A DNA stretch of 64,000 bases from Cardiocondyla obscurior. Lineage: Eukaryota; Arthropoda; Insecta; Hymenoptera; Formicidae. This document shows, piece after piece, positions 53,422-62,316 of this stretch. The stretch spans positions 1,034,377 to 1,098,376 of the forward strand of contig NC_091883.1 of the NCBI RefSeq assembly GCF_019399895.1. The letters run 5' to 3'. Made by a program: the position numbers and the translations under genes. Positions within the stretch are counted from its first letter, which is position 1; every line of letters starts with the position of its first letter. A model generated the notes under the pieces. The model was not told the origin of the DNA. It saw only the letters and a list, made by a program, of their open reading frames with translations, and did no database searches.

Positions 53422-54402
53422 CTATTGATCCTTGAAGTATTCCAGTGAGCCAACAACGTCGGGCTTCATACTCTTTTTACCAGGCTTCCATCCGGCTGGA
53501 CAAACTTCACCGTGTTTATCGGTGTATTGGAATGCTTGAACCAGGCGCAGAGTTTCGTCCACGGATCTGCAAAATAAGATTATTAGTATTGTAAAACGAA
53601 ATCTTATTAATATTCTTATTATCTTATTAATATATGTCAATAATTACAATCAATAGCATAAATTACAATTTTAATAAATGAGCCTCACCTTCCAACGGGC
53701 AGATCATTGATGGTGACCTGACGCAAGTTCTGCTTGTCATCAATGATAAAAAGACCACGAAAGGGTATACCTGAATCTTCATCGAGTACACCATAGTCGC
53801 GGGCGATTTTGCAACTCTTGTCGGCCAGCAGAGGAATGTTCATGTCACCGAGACCGCCCTGCTTGCGCGGAGTATTCACCCAGGCGAGATGACTAAAGTG
53901 AGAATCGGTCGAAGCGGCAATTACATGGCAGCCAATGTCGGTGAACTCCTTTACTCGGTCGGAGAAAGCGATGATTTCCGTTGGACAGACGAAAGTGCTG
54001 CAATAAAATTGTAATAAATACTAAAACTTAACATAAACCGCTTTGAAGCTTTATGTAATTAGCAACGTAATTTTCAAACATAAACCTATTTGTTTAAATT
54101 CTTTTAAAATGCAAAACGTGTATCTCATTATTATTATTTGAAGTGTATTAGCGTCAAGAGTCAAAAAACACTTTTTCCAAGCAACTACTACTTGTGTAGC
54201 AGCAATTAAGAATTGTATAACTGTCTTGTTACATCTAGTCTATAAAAGTAAGTTTGTGGTGTGCTTACAAGTCTAACGGGTAGAAGAAGAGTACAACATA
54301 TTTGCCCTTGTAGTCTGACAATTTAATTTCCTTGAATTGCCCATTTATAACAGCTGTGCCGGAGAAAATAGGCGCTGGCTTCTGGAGCTGAGGCACTGGC
54401 AT
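53422..54402 (-). CDS. Jafrac1: Typical 2-Cys peroxiredoxin (Prx1/2 type)
   Basis: Thioredoxin-dependent peroxidase that reduces hydrogen peroxide and organic hydroperoxides in the cytosol. Exons on the - strand: 54402-54269, 53997-53689, 53566-53422. They total 588 nt and 195 residues, the usual cytosolic length. The peroxidatic Cys is residue 49 in FTFVCPTEII, and the resolving Cys is near residue 170 in GEVCPAGW. The GGLG loop (NTPRKQGGLGDMN) and the C-terminal YF (SLEYFKDQ) mark a eukaryotic enzyme sensitive to overoxidation. The start MPVPQLQKPAPIFSG has no targeting peptide, unlike Prx3 or Prx4. A good splice acceptor lies 19 nt upstream of the ATG (CTTGCTTATAG), so at least one upstream non-coding exon is likely. 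Drosophila Jafrac1 is the closest protein I recall. Confidence 0.95.
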
Positions 54403-56086
54403 GATTTTTGATGTGTTGTCACTATAAGCAAGAATGCAAATAAATTGTACAGTCCGAAATTTTGTAAGATAATCCTCATTTCATGAGCATATGATTTATC
54501 GTCGCATATGAAATCCAAATGGTGCTTTTGCAATATGAGGAAGCGATTTTAAACGTAAATATTCGTAAGTTTTCTGTGAACCGATGCGATAAGCTTATCA
54601 TGGGGATGCCATAACAGAAATATATATCGCGTTTTATCGAGGGTACTTAAGATTAAGTAACTTTAAACAAAAAAAAAAAAAAAAACGGCACTTAATGCGA
54701 GTGGTTCTGCGCGATAATTTCTAGATTCGCCACTAGCTCAGCGTTTATTCAACGATAACTTGTGTAAATATCCTCGCGTGTTTTGTATATCGATTTATCA
54801 TGCATCAAGTTTACACGCGCACGTATACGTGACATTTCAATTGATGACCGGTCAATAAATGAAGTGCCATGACAAAGTAAATGGAAAAAAAATAAAACTT
54901 AAATAAAAAATTACGGCCGAAGAAATTCAATGACGTAAAACGCGAAAATTAATGTGCATTCAAAAAAATTATTAAACATGGAATTTATCTGCTGACAGTT
55001 GTAAATAAATTAATATTTTAACGAGCAAATAATTCAGAAAAAATTCGCAAACTTTACAATCAACTTGTTTGAACGCTATGGCTTTTCGTTATAAATCGGT
55101 ATATATTTTTAGCATATACTTAGCGTCACTTTAAAATTTACTAAAGTCTTCAACATTACGCATATATTAACATTAAAAATTTGGTCGACGATTCATGAAC
55201 TTAAATTATGTTACAGTAACATTTTCCGAGATGCTGGATATAATATTTTTCAGAGGGATTTGTAGGATGAATACCGAAGGATTTATTAAACTGGAAAGAC
55301 CAAATAAGACCTCAGGATTACACGGTGGTTAAGGCAGGTAGATCCAGGCCAGGCTTTCATAGAAAATTAGAAAAGAAAATAAAATAAATCACAGTATGAG
55401 GAAGAAACTAGTCCGTGAAGTATTGTAACTTTATACAAAAGAAAGACAATCTAGTAACAAACCAAAACTTGCCTTAATTATACAGCACCATTAGGATAAT
55501 TGCAGTAATAATGCGTTTTCAGTGCTGCATTTTAATTGCAACTTATTTTTATTGACGACGTCTTCTCGAAATAATCTCTATGAAACAATGTGGCCGTTCT
55601 CTTCGGTAATTATATGATAATTCGCGTGGTAGCAATTAGCTGACGAAGATTACAGCGCATAAATCCATATGCGATGCGTGCCATCGAATACAATTGACAT
55701 TGCTCTGCATACGAAATTGCGTTAAATCGCACACTAAAGAATTCAAGGCGTGCGGAAATCGTGAGCTATAACAGCACAAGAAAAGGATTTGCAAGACAAA
55801 TCCAGCTTTAAAATGCCGAACAAAAGCGCGTAGGATTATATTATCCCAATTTCGAGACTAGCGGAATAAGATTCGTCAATTAGATAAGCATGGCACACAC
55901 ATACTTACAAATCTACGCGATTCGCAATTGTTATCCGAGCCTAAATGCCAGTGAAAGTGACTGCGCGAGTTATCTTCTTCAAAATTATCCGCACGTTATC
56001 GCAATCGCAATTCACCGAATAGTCACTCGACCGAATAATAACCGAGGGATCCAAGGATCCTTTCCGCCTCCGTCTCTCTCTCTCTT

Positions 56087-56125
<39 letters not shown>

Positions 56126-56785
56126 AGTGACCTTCGGTGTTGCGAAATAGAGCGCAATCTCGCGAAATGAAATCGCGAGACGGTATATCTGCGAGCCGGT
56201 GGGCACTCCCGAATTACGTATTTCGTTTGCGTAACCTACTTGACATCACGACGATGCTCTGGCAGGGCGTCTTCGTCCGGTAAGCCCGGATCTCGATCGT
56301 TGAGCCCGTTAGCATAGAAAAGGGCCGCCACAACAAAGTCGCCGCGATCAGAATGATTGTATACCGCGCTGTTTGCACGCCCGCTCGAGAACGTCAACGT
56401 TTTCACTGAAATTACGCGGCTGTCTCGCAAAAATGAACGATCTGGGAAATTTAGTGGCGTTTATGATTACCTTAAATAGTTTCCTCGAAGACAAAAGACA
56501 CACCGAACCACGATGAGGTATTCTCGCCGGCGACCGGTCTGTGAGAACCTTCTGGTATCTGCCGTAGTATATATATACATGAAGTACGTGAACTACCAAG
56601 AGAAGCGTCGCGAGGCGCGTCGTCTTCATCTTGCGCACACGCGCCATCTTACGTAACACCGTTTAACAATTTAGTAATTTAGTTCGCCGAGTTCGCCTTC
56701 ATTCGCGTCTTGTTTGTTCGTGGCATGAACTTCGTAGTACGTCCACTGGAAGTCGCGATTTCGAGTTGGGCTCTCGGTGGCGGTG
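54403..56785. other. Upstream region of the peroxiredoxin gene
   Basis: AT-rich to about 55900, then GC-richer. It should contain the peroxiredoxin 5' exon(s) and promoter on the - strand. A CT/GA tract at 56072-56123 reads as GAGAG repeats on the - strand, a GAGA-factor-like signal. CGCCATCTT near 56643 resembles a YY1/Pho site. An ATG at 56647 (-) opens a frame with a hydrophobic leader that ends at a donor after 56471. It is left uncalled because it does not join the peroxiredoxin frame. Confidence 0.4.
56072..56123. repeat. CT/GA dinucleotide tract
   Basis: A mostly pure CT repeat, interrupted by TTTCTTT. It lies in the presumed promoter region of the - strand peroxiredoxin gene, where it reads as GAGAG repeats. 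Confidence 0.95.
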
Positions 56786-57284
56786 CAGTTGCCCACAGTT
56801 CTATTGCCCACGTAGCGATTGGCCACGTATCAATAGGACACAGTGCGATTGGACACAGCTCAATTGGACACAGATCAATTGGACACGGTTCTATTGCCCA
56901 CGTAGCGATTGGCCACGTATCAAATAAACACAGTGCGATTGGACACGAAAAGTTGCCCACCGTTCAAATGACCACAGATCAGTTGCCCACCGTTCAAATG
57001 CCCACAGATCAAACGCCCACAGAAAGTGAATTTTTGTTCGTTTGCCCACGGATAAATGCCCACCGTTCAAAAGCCCACAGATCAATGGCCCACCGTTCAA
57101 TGGCCCACAGATCAATGGCCCACCGTTCAATTGCCCACAGATCAGTGGCCCACCGTTCAAAAGCCCACAGATCAGTGGCCCACCGTTCAATGGCCCACAG
57201 ATCAGTGGCCCACCGTTCAAAAGCCCACAGATCAGTGGCCCACCGTTCAAAAGCCCACAGATCAGTGGCCCACCGTTCAAATGC
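56786..57284. repeat. Left subterminal array of 15-bp repeats
   Basis: Roughly 33 units of 15 bp built on a -CCACNGNTCA- core. The outer units read ATTGGACACAGATCA or ATTGCCCACGTAGCG. The inner units alternate CCCACCGTTCAAAAG and CCCACAGATCAGTGG, making a 30-bp higher-order unit. A non-repeat interruption (GAAAGTGAATTTTTGTTCG) occurs near 57022. Because 15 is divisible by 3 and the units lack stops, all three + frames and a - frame stay open, which explains the His/Arg/Ser- and Pro-rich spurious translations here. Confidence 0.9.
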
Positions 57285-58123
57285 GACTTTTATATCATAT
57301 ACAGGGTGAATCAGAAAATGGAAGTGCCACTTACCATATAAGACTGGTTACCGCAAAATATTAATTTAATATTATTATTTATTTGTGGACGCGTTGTTTA
57401 TGGATATTACTTTGTGCGAGGCAGTCAGCGGCAGGATAGAATAAATATAGTAATTAGGAAGTAGGTATTATGCATAGTGTACAGCATAGAAAATTAATCT
57501 TATTTAACAATAATTTATTACGTTGAATTTTATAATGTACTGTTTGTTACAGGTATAAAAATAGATTTAACGAATTTTAAAAGTCGTTGCGATATAAAAA
57601 AATAACTGTATACATATATTTTGATATTTTTTAATAATCGGGAAAAAAATTAACTTACTAACTACACATTCATAACCGATAAGAAAACAAAAGAAATCGT
57701 TACGACAAAAGTATTCACACGCAGCCGATACACATTAGAGTTCGAGTTACATCACGTTCTACGCTTGTAAATAAAATAATAGTATCTAAAGCTATAACGT
57801 ATCACACTGTATCTAAGTCCATTTTGCAATCTATAAGTATTACAACTGCATGCTCGAATACTAAAAAATAAAACAAGTTACATCAGAATCTCTGCTACAT
57901 TACAACGGTTTGGTAAAGCGCACTTTGGCATAATCGGATAAAAATATGTTTTACAACTACACAGTCATAAGCGACGAAAAGATACAAAAGCAACCGTGTT
58001 CGAGTTACATCACGTTCTACGCTTGTACATAAAATAACAGTATCTAAAGCTATAACGTATCACAGTGTATTTCAGTCCGTTTTGTAACTTATATGTATCA
58101 GAACTTTGTTCAAAAATAACAAA
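57285..58123. repeat. Left inverted arm, unique part
   Basis: Reverse complement of 59187-60028. It contains a direct duplication of about 170 bp at a 258-bp offset: blocks beginning near 57672 and 57960 share TTCGAGTTACATCACGTTCT at 57741 and 57999, and AAAGCTATAACGTATCAC. AT-rich and without an open frame of note. Confidence 0.9.
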
Positions 58124-58289
58124 TTATTGCTCGATGAATCTTATTGCATGAATCTCTGTTGCATGAACGAATGAAATAATCTCGACAAATCATAATTACA
58201 AAGCAAAACTTTTTGATCGGTAATTAAACGACAAAAGCAAATAGCACAATTTTCAATATAAAAATTAAACGACAAAAGTAACTAAACAA

Positions 58290-58551
58290 AGGTGGTACGA
58301 CATTAGCGACCAACACGCGTCTGTATCTTTGGTTAAAAAACACGTGGAGGTAAGATCGCGCGGGAAACACACAATGCAGAGGCACAACCAATAGTGGAGA
58401 AGTTAATTTCGATCAATAGTATTTTTTACTTTTATTGCGTGTATCGTGCATTGCGTATCAAGCTTAATGCACATTTCCCGCGCGATCTCACCGCCACGTG
58501 TTTTCTAACCAAAAATACGGACATGTGTTGATCGCTTATGTTGTACTACTC
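58290..58551. repeat. Nested inner foldback
   Basis: Within the centre of the larger element, 58290-58367 is imperfectly complementary to 58474-58551. The best core pairs GGTTAAAAAACACGTGGAGG with CCGCCACGTGTTTTCTAACC, next to GATCGCGCGGGAAA and TTTCCCGCGCGATC. The arms are visibly more diverged than the outer arms, so this inner palindrome looks older or unconstrained. Confidence 0.8.
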
Positions 58552-58839
58552 GTAAATTCTGCTTTTGTCATATGTCGTAAATGCTGCTTGTGTCGTAGTT
58601 ATTGCTTGCTGTGAATACTACGTTATCCTTGTTGTATTTGCCAGTGTCGTTTAAAAATTGCTCGTTATATTAAGGACTCAAGAAATATCACGAGGCAGTA
58701 CAAACGGTACGATGTCGTTTTATGGAAAAAAGGAAGGTAATAACTTTTGTACAAAGAATTTTGTAGTTGTCTAAAATTAAATTACAATTTTAGTATTGAA
58801 ATACGGCGCACCGAAGTGCCAAGCCTTTGCTGAAGGAAG

Positions 58840-59082
58840 ATGTCACATTTGGAATTGCAAACGAGAAATGTAGACTGGAATGTAACGAAAACTCTAAGTC
58901 CATCAGAAGCAAAATCTTCTTCAGACATATGCACGGTATGCCTTACTAACGAGCGCACACATGCTTTCGTACCTTGTGGACATCTTGCCTGTTGCGTTAC
59001 ATGTATCAAACGTTTAAAAGCTAAGCGTCGTCCCATATGCAACGACCCGTATGAAACCTATATAAGGATTAGAAAACCATAA
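58840..59082 (+). CDS. Short RING-finger protein encoded inside the foldback element
   Basis: 80 residues from ATG 58840, which follows an in-frame TGA at 58831. Residues ~30-75 form a C3HC4 RING of the IAP type: CTVC, then CGHLACCVTC after an 11-residue spacer, then PIC. The position before PIC, normally the seventh zinc ligand Cys (as in CPIC), is Arg (KAKRRPICND). Zinc site 2 is therefore probably weakened. RING domains of this class are E3 ubiquitin ligases acting with an E2. The rest of an IAP (BIR domains) is absent. It may be a captured host fragment or an accessory gene of the element. Translation is unproven; the frame is intact but short. Confidence 0.6.
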   Translation: MSHLELQTRNVDWNVTKTLSPSEAKSSSDICTVCLTNERTHAFVPCGHLACCVTCIKRLKAKRRPICNDPYETYIRIRKP

Positions 59083-59186
59083 GACATTACAGCATATTTA
59101 TGTAAAAATATGTTTAGATTTAAGAAATAAAATCTTTAGGCGTGTTACTTCGTGCGGAAAAGATACAACATAACTTTATACTGATG

Positions 59187-60028
59187 TTTGTTATTTTTGA
59201 ACAAAGTTCTGATACATATAAGTTACAAAACGGACTGAAATACACTGTGATACGTTATAGCTTTAGATACTGTTATTTTATGTACAAGCGTAGAACGTGA
59301 TGTAACTCGAACACGGTTGCTTTTGTATCTTTTCGTCGCTTATGACTGTGTAGTTGTAAAACATATTTTTATCCGATTATGCCAAAGTGCGCTTTACCAA
59401 ACCGTTGTAATGTAGCAGAGATTCTGATGTAACTTGTTTTATTTTTTAGTATTCGAGCATGCAGTTGTAATACTTATAGATTGCAAAATGGACTTAGATA
59501 CAGTGTGATACGTTATAGCTTTAGATACTATTATTTTATTTACAAGCGTAGAACGTGATGTAACTCGAACTCTAATGTGTATCGGCTGCGTGTGAATACT
59601 TTTGTCGTAACGATTTCTTTTGTTTTTCTTATCGGTTATGAATGTGTAGTTAGTAAGTTAATTTTTTTCCCGATTATTAAAAAATATCAAAATATATGTA
59701 TACAGTTATTTTTTTATATCGCAACGACTTTTAAAATTCGTTAAATCTATTTTTATACCTGTAACAAACAGTACAATATAAAATTCAACGTAATAAATTA
59801 TTGTTAAATAAGATTAATTTTCTATGCTGTACACTATGCATAATACCTACTTCCTAATTACTATTTTTATTCTATCCTGCCGCTGACTGCCTCGCACAAA
59901 GTAATATCCATAAACAACGCGTCCACAAATAAATAATAATATTAAATTAATATTTTGCGGTAACCAGTCTTATATGGTAAGTGGCACTTCCATTTTCTGA
60001 TTCACCCTGTATATGATATAAAAGTCGC
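59187..60028. repeat. Right inverted arm, unique part
   Basis: Reverse complement of 57285-58123, with the same internal 258-bp-offset duplication. Arm similarity is extremely high in the stretches compared. Convergent transcription or read-through would give long double-stranded RNA. Confidence 0.9.
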
Positions 60029-60271
60029 ATTTGAACGGTGGGCCACTGATCTGTGGGCTTTTGAACGGTGGGCCATTGATCTGTGGGCTTTTGAACGGTG
60101 GGCATTTATCCGTGGGCAAACGAACAAAAATTCACTTTCTGTGGGCGTTTGATCTGTGGGCATTTGAACGGTGGGCAACTGATCTGTGTCTAATTGAGCT
60201 GTGGCCAATCGCACTGTGTCCTATTGATACGTGGCCAATCGCTACGTGGGCAATAAAACTGTGAGCAACTG
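60029..60271. repeat. Right subterminal array of 15-bp repeats
   Basis: Same units as the left array, read on the - strand, including the same non-repeat interruption and the same outermost order of units. It has only about 16 units, so copy number differs between the two ends while the flanking arm sequence does not. Confidence 0.9.
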
Positions 60272-60586
60272 ACATACACTCCAAATCCTTCTCCTATTCT
60301 ATTTCCCACAACTATTCTATTTCTAAGCAGATAGCCAATCAAAACGCATAGACTTCTCCCAAAAACGCTCAAAAGTGCTCTTAGTGAGATTTCGTGGTGA
60401 CGCTCGACAGTCAACCAAGCACATTTTGCATCTGCCACGAGAGAAGCAACTTCCCAAAAAAAAATAAGAAAGCAAAAATGGAAAACGTGGTAATAAACAT
60501 CTCGCACCCGGTCAGAAAAATAAGTATATTTTACACGAATATAAACTATTAATTATTTTCTTTAAGCGTAAATAAAAATAAAACGT
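60272..60586. other. Spacer between the two mobile elements
   Basis: 315 bp without recognisable features. AT-rich from about 60530 to the LTR. Confidence 0.5.
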
Positions 60587-60782
60587 TGTGGCCTGAGGCC
60601 ACGAATAACTTCAGACTCCGCGCCGCGACCACCACCGTTTGCCCGAATTAGTCGCGCGGTCCCGTCCACGATTAACATTAAGCACGGGCCGACCAGCCGC
60701 CCGCGGCGAGTAGCGCGGATCCTTCGCAACGAACGACATGGGCCGCCCAACTGCCCACACCGCGCACCGCCACTCGACCGTT

Positions 60783-60806
60783 CGGGAGTGGGGGCCCCCA
60801 CTCCCG
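60783..60806. promoter_or_regulatory. Perfect 24-nt GC palindrome upstream of the LTR TATA box
   Basis: CGGGAGTGGGGG followed by its exact reverse complement CCCCCACTCCCG, ending 10 bp before the TATA box. Likely a symmetric protein-binding site or a DNA structure in the LTR promoter; the binding factor is unknown. Confidence 0.6.
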
Positions 60807-60816
60807 GGCACACGGG

Positions 60817-60824
60817 TATATAAG
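60817..60824 (+). promoter_or_regulatory. LTR TATA box
   Basis: TATATAAG in a GC-rich setting inside the LTR, the natural core promoter of the retrotransposon. Transcription would start about 25-30 bp downstream, near 60846. Confidence 0.65.
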
Positions 60825-60919
60825 CTGCCTCGAGCGCAGACGAGGCACCTTGTTCCGCGCTGGGGAGCACCCCAGCAACCGATCCTCCAGGTCTTGGGCG
60901 CTCCCAAGACTTCCTCGAC

Positions 60920-61440
60920 CGGGCTCACCCGGCTTCCGAAACCGACTTCGCTTTTGACGACTCGGGCGCTCCCGAGCCTTCCTTTGACCGGGCGCTCCCG
61001 GCCATCCTCGACACCGACATCTCCGAGACTCGGGCGCTCCCGAGCCTTCCGGGCGCTCCCGGCCATCCTCGACACCGACATCTCCGAGACTCGGGCGCTC
61101 CCGAGCCTTCCTTTGACCGGGCGCTCCCGGCCATCCTCGACACCGACATCTCCGAGACTCGGGCGCTCCCGAGCCTTCCTTTGACCGGGCGCTCCCGGCC
61201 GTCCCTGACACCGACATCTCCGAGACTCGGGCGCTCCCGAGCCTTCCTTTGACCGGGCGCTCCCGGCCGTCCCTGACACCGACATCTCCGAGACTCGGGC
61301 GCTCCCGAGCCTTCCTTCGACCGGGCGCTCCCGGCCGTCTTCGACATCGACATCTCCGAGACTCGGACGCTCCCGAGCCTTCCTTCGACCGAGCGCTCCC
61401 GGCCATCCTCGTCGCCGACCTATCCAAGACTCGGGCGCTT
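60920..61440. repeat. 68-bp minisatellite in the LTR
   Basis: Landmarks GACCGGGCGCTCCCGG recur at 60986, 61115, 61183, 61251, 61319 and 61387: a 68-bp period, with one unit shortened to 61 bp by a 7-bp deletion near 61048. Each unit also contains CTCGGGCGCTCCCGAG, itself nearly palindromic. About seven units plus a degenerate leading one. Lack of stops keeps long Arg/Gly/Ser-rich frames open on the - strand (60611-61628); I regard these as spurious. Confidence 0.92.
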
Positions 61441-61504
61441 CCGACTCTCTCTCTCGTTTCTTCGCGCCAACACGGCCCTGGCGTGCCGACGCACGAACGA
61501 TTCA

Positions 61505-61840
61505 AGTTGCGGCGCCGCCGACTCGCAAACGCGAAACCTGTGCGTCCGACACGGCCCTCACGGCCTGGTTTGTAATCCGCGCCGCCGAACCGCGAACGCG
61601 AAACCTGTGCGTCCGACACGGCCTTCACGGCCTGGTTTGTAATCCGTGCCGCCGACTCGCGAACGCGAAACCTGTGCGTCCGACACGGCCCTCACGGCCT
61701 GGTTTGTAATCCGCGCCGCCGACCCGCGAACGCGAAACCTGTGCGTCCGACACGGCCCTCACGGCCTGGTTTGTAATCCGCGCCGCCGACTCGCGAACGC
61801 GAAGCCTGTGCGTCCGACACGGCCCGAGCGGCCCGTCCTG
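61505..61840. repeat. 67-bp minisatellite in the LTR
   Basis: GCGAAACCTGTGCGTCCGAC starts at 61531, 61598, 61665 and 61732, and a variant (GCGAAGCC) at 61799, giving five units with an exact 67-bp period. The unit sequence is unrelated by eye to the adjacent 68-bp array, although the lengths are nearly equal. Confidence 0.92.
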
Positions 61841-62125
61841 TAACCCTCGGAGTTCTGTATAACCGACGCGGTCTGTTACCTAGGATAAGACCGGAAGCGA
61901 CCCGCCCTAACAATCTTTGGGAATCCAGCTCACGGCAGGTAGCCGTTTTCGTGACAATTTATTCTTAAGTTCATTTCTGTATATATATATCTTTCTTTTC
62001 GTAGATTAAGTGTATCATTTCAACTAAATTCTTTATTTTTTCCGATTAACCCAAGTCTCGGTTTTCTTTATACTCGTGCCCTGGCTTCCGACGAGCTCTC
62101 CGAACCGGAAATTACCGTGTTACAT

Positions 62126-62143
62126 GGCGCCCGAACAGGGACC
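62126..62143 (+). other. Primer binding site, tRNA-Lys type
   Basis: TGGCGCCCGAACAGGGAC follows the LTR's terminal CA with no gap. It is complementary to the 3' end of the tRNA-Lys that also primes lentiviruses. The perfect 18-nt match and its position identify it as the minus-strand priming site. Confidence 0.9.
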
Positions 62144-62316
62144 TGACCGAACCGAGACTCGAGTTAACACGAATAAAGAGCTGGATTTACAAACTGTCCA
62201 AAAACGATCTAGCCGAAGAATTAGCGCAAATTCACATTGACAATAGCGGCCCTTGCAGTCAATTACGACACCGACTTCGAAGGTTTGTAGAAACCAATCC
62301 CGACTATAAGCCCTCG

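Larger units (their letters stand above)
56786..60271. mobile_element. Foldback (long-TIR) DNA element carrying a RING-finger ORF
   Basis: Two long inverted arms, about 56786-58123 and 59187-60271, flank a ~1-kb centre. The outer ends match as CAGTTGCCCACAGTT (left) and CAGTTGCTCACAGTT (reverse complement of the right end). In about 280 nt compared base by base (57301-57580 with the complement of ~60010-59740) I found two substitutions. The outer part of each arm is an array of 15-bp units, longer on the left (~500 bp against ~243 bp). The next ~840 bp are unique sequence with an internal duplication. The centre holds a second, imperfect foldback and a RING ORF. I see no transposase, so it is probably mobilised in trans. 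No convincing target-site duplication is visible (GCGGTG against ACATAC), so the exact ends or the superfamily are unproven. Confidence 0.85.
60587..62125 (+). repeat. 5' LTR containing two minisatellites
   Basis: Begins TGTGGCCTGAGGCCAC (a short palindrome) and ends GTGTTACA immediately before the primer binding site, giving the usual TG...CA ends. About 1.54 kb long. The TATA box at 60817 puts U3 at roughly 230-260 bp, so both tandem arrays fall in the transcribed R/U5 part and would form a repetitive leader. The 3' LTR is outside the window, so the borders cannot be confirmed by LTR comparison. Confidence 0.65.

Noticed and set aside
56471..56647. - strand frame with a hydrophobic leader (MKTTRLATLLLVVHVLHVYI) as a secretory N-terminus for the peroxiredoxin
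   Set aside because: It ends at a donor in phase 0. Joined to the acceptor before the peroxiredoxin start it meets TGA at once, so it cannot extend that protein. No other partner exon was recognised.
56710..57364. Long frames on both strands with His/Arg/Ser, Pro/Gln or Gly/Pro/Leu repeats
   Set aside because: They arise because the 15-bp unit is a multiple of three and lacks stops; three + frames and a - frame are open over the same bases.
60611..61628. Arg/Gly/Ser-rich - strand frame of up to 316 codons
   Set aside because: It runs over the 68-bp LTR minisatellite, opposite to the element's transcription, and more than one frame is open because the array has no stops.
56786..61840. Repeat arrays resembling a CRISPR array
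   Set aside because: The units are contiguous tandem repeats without unique spacers, in a eukaryotic genome, and without cas genes.
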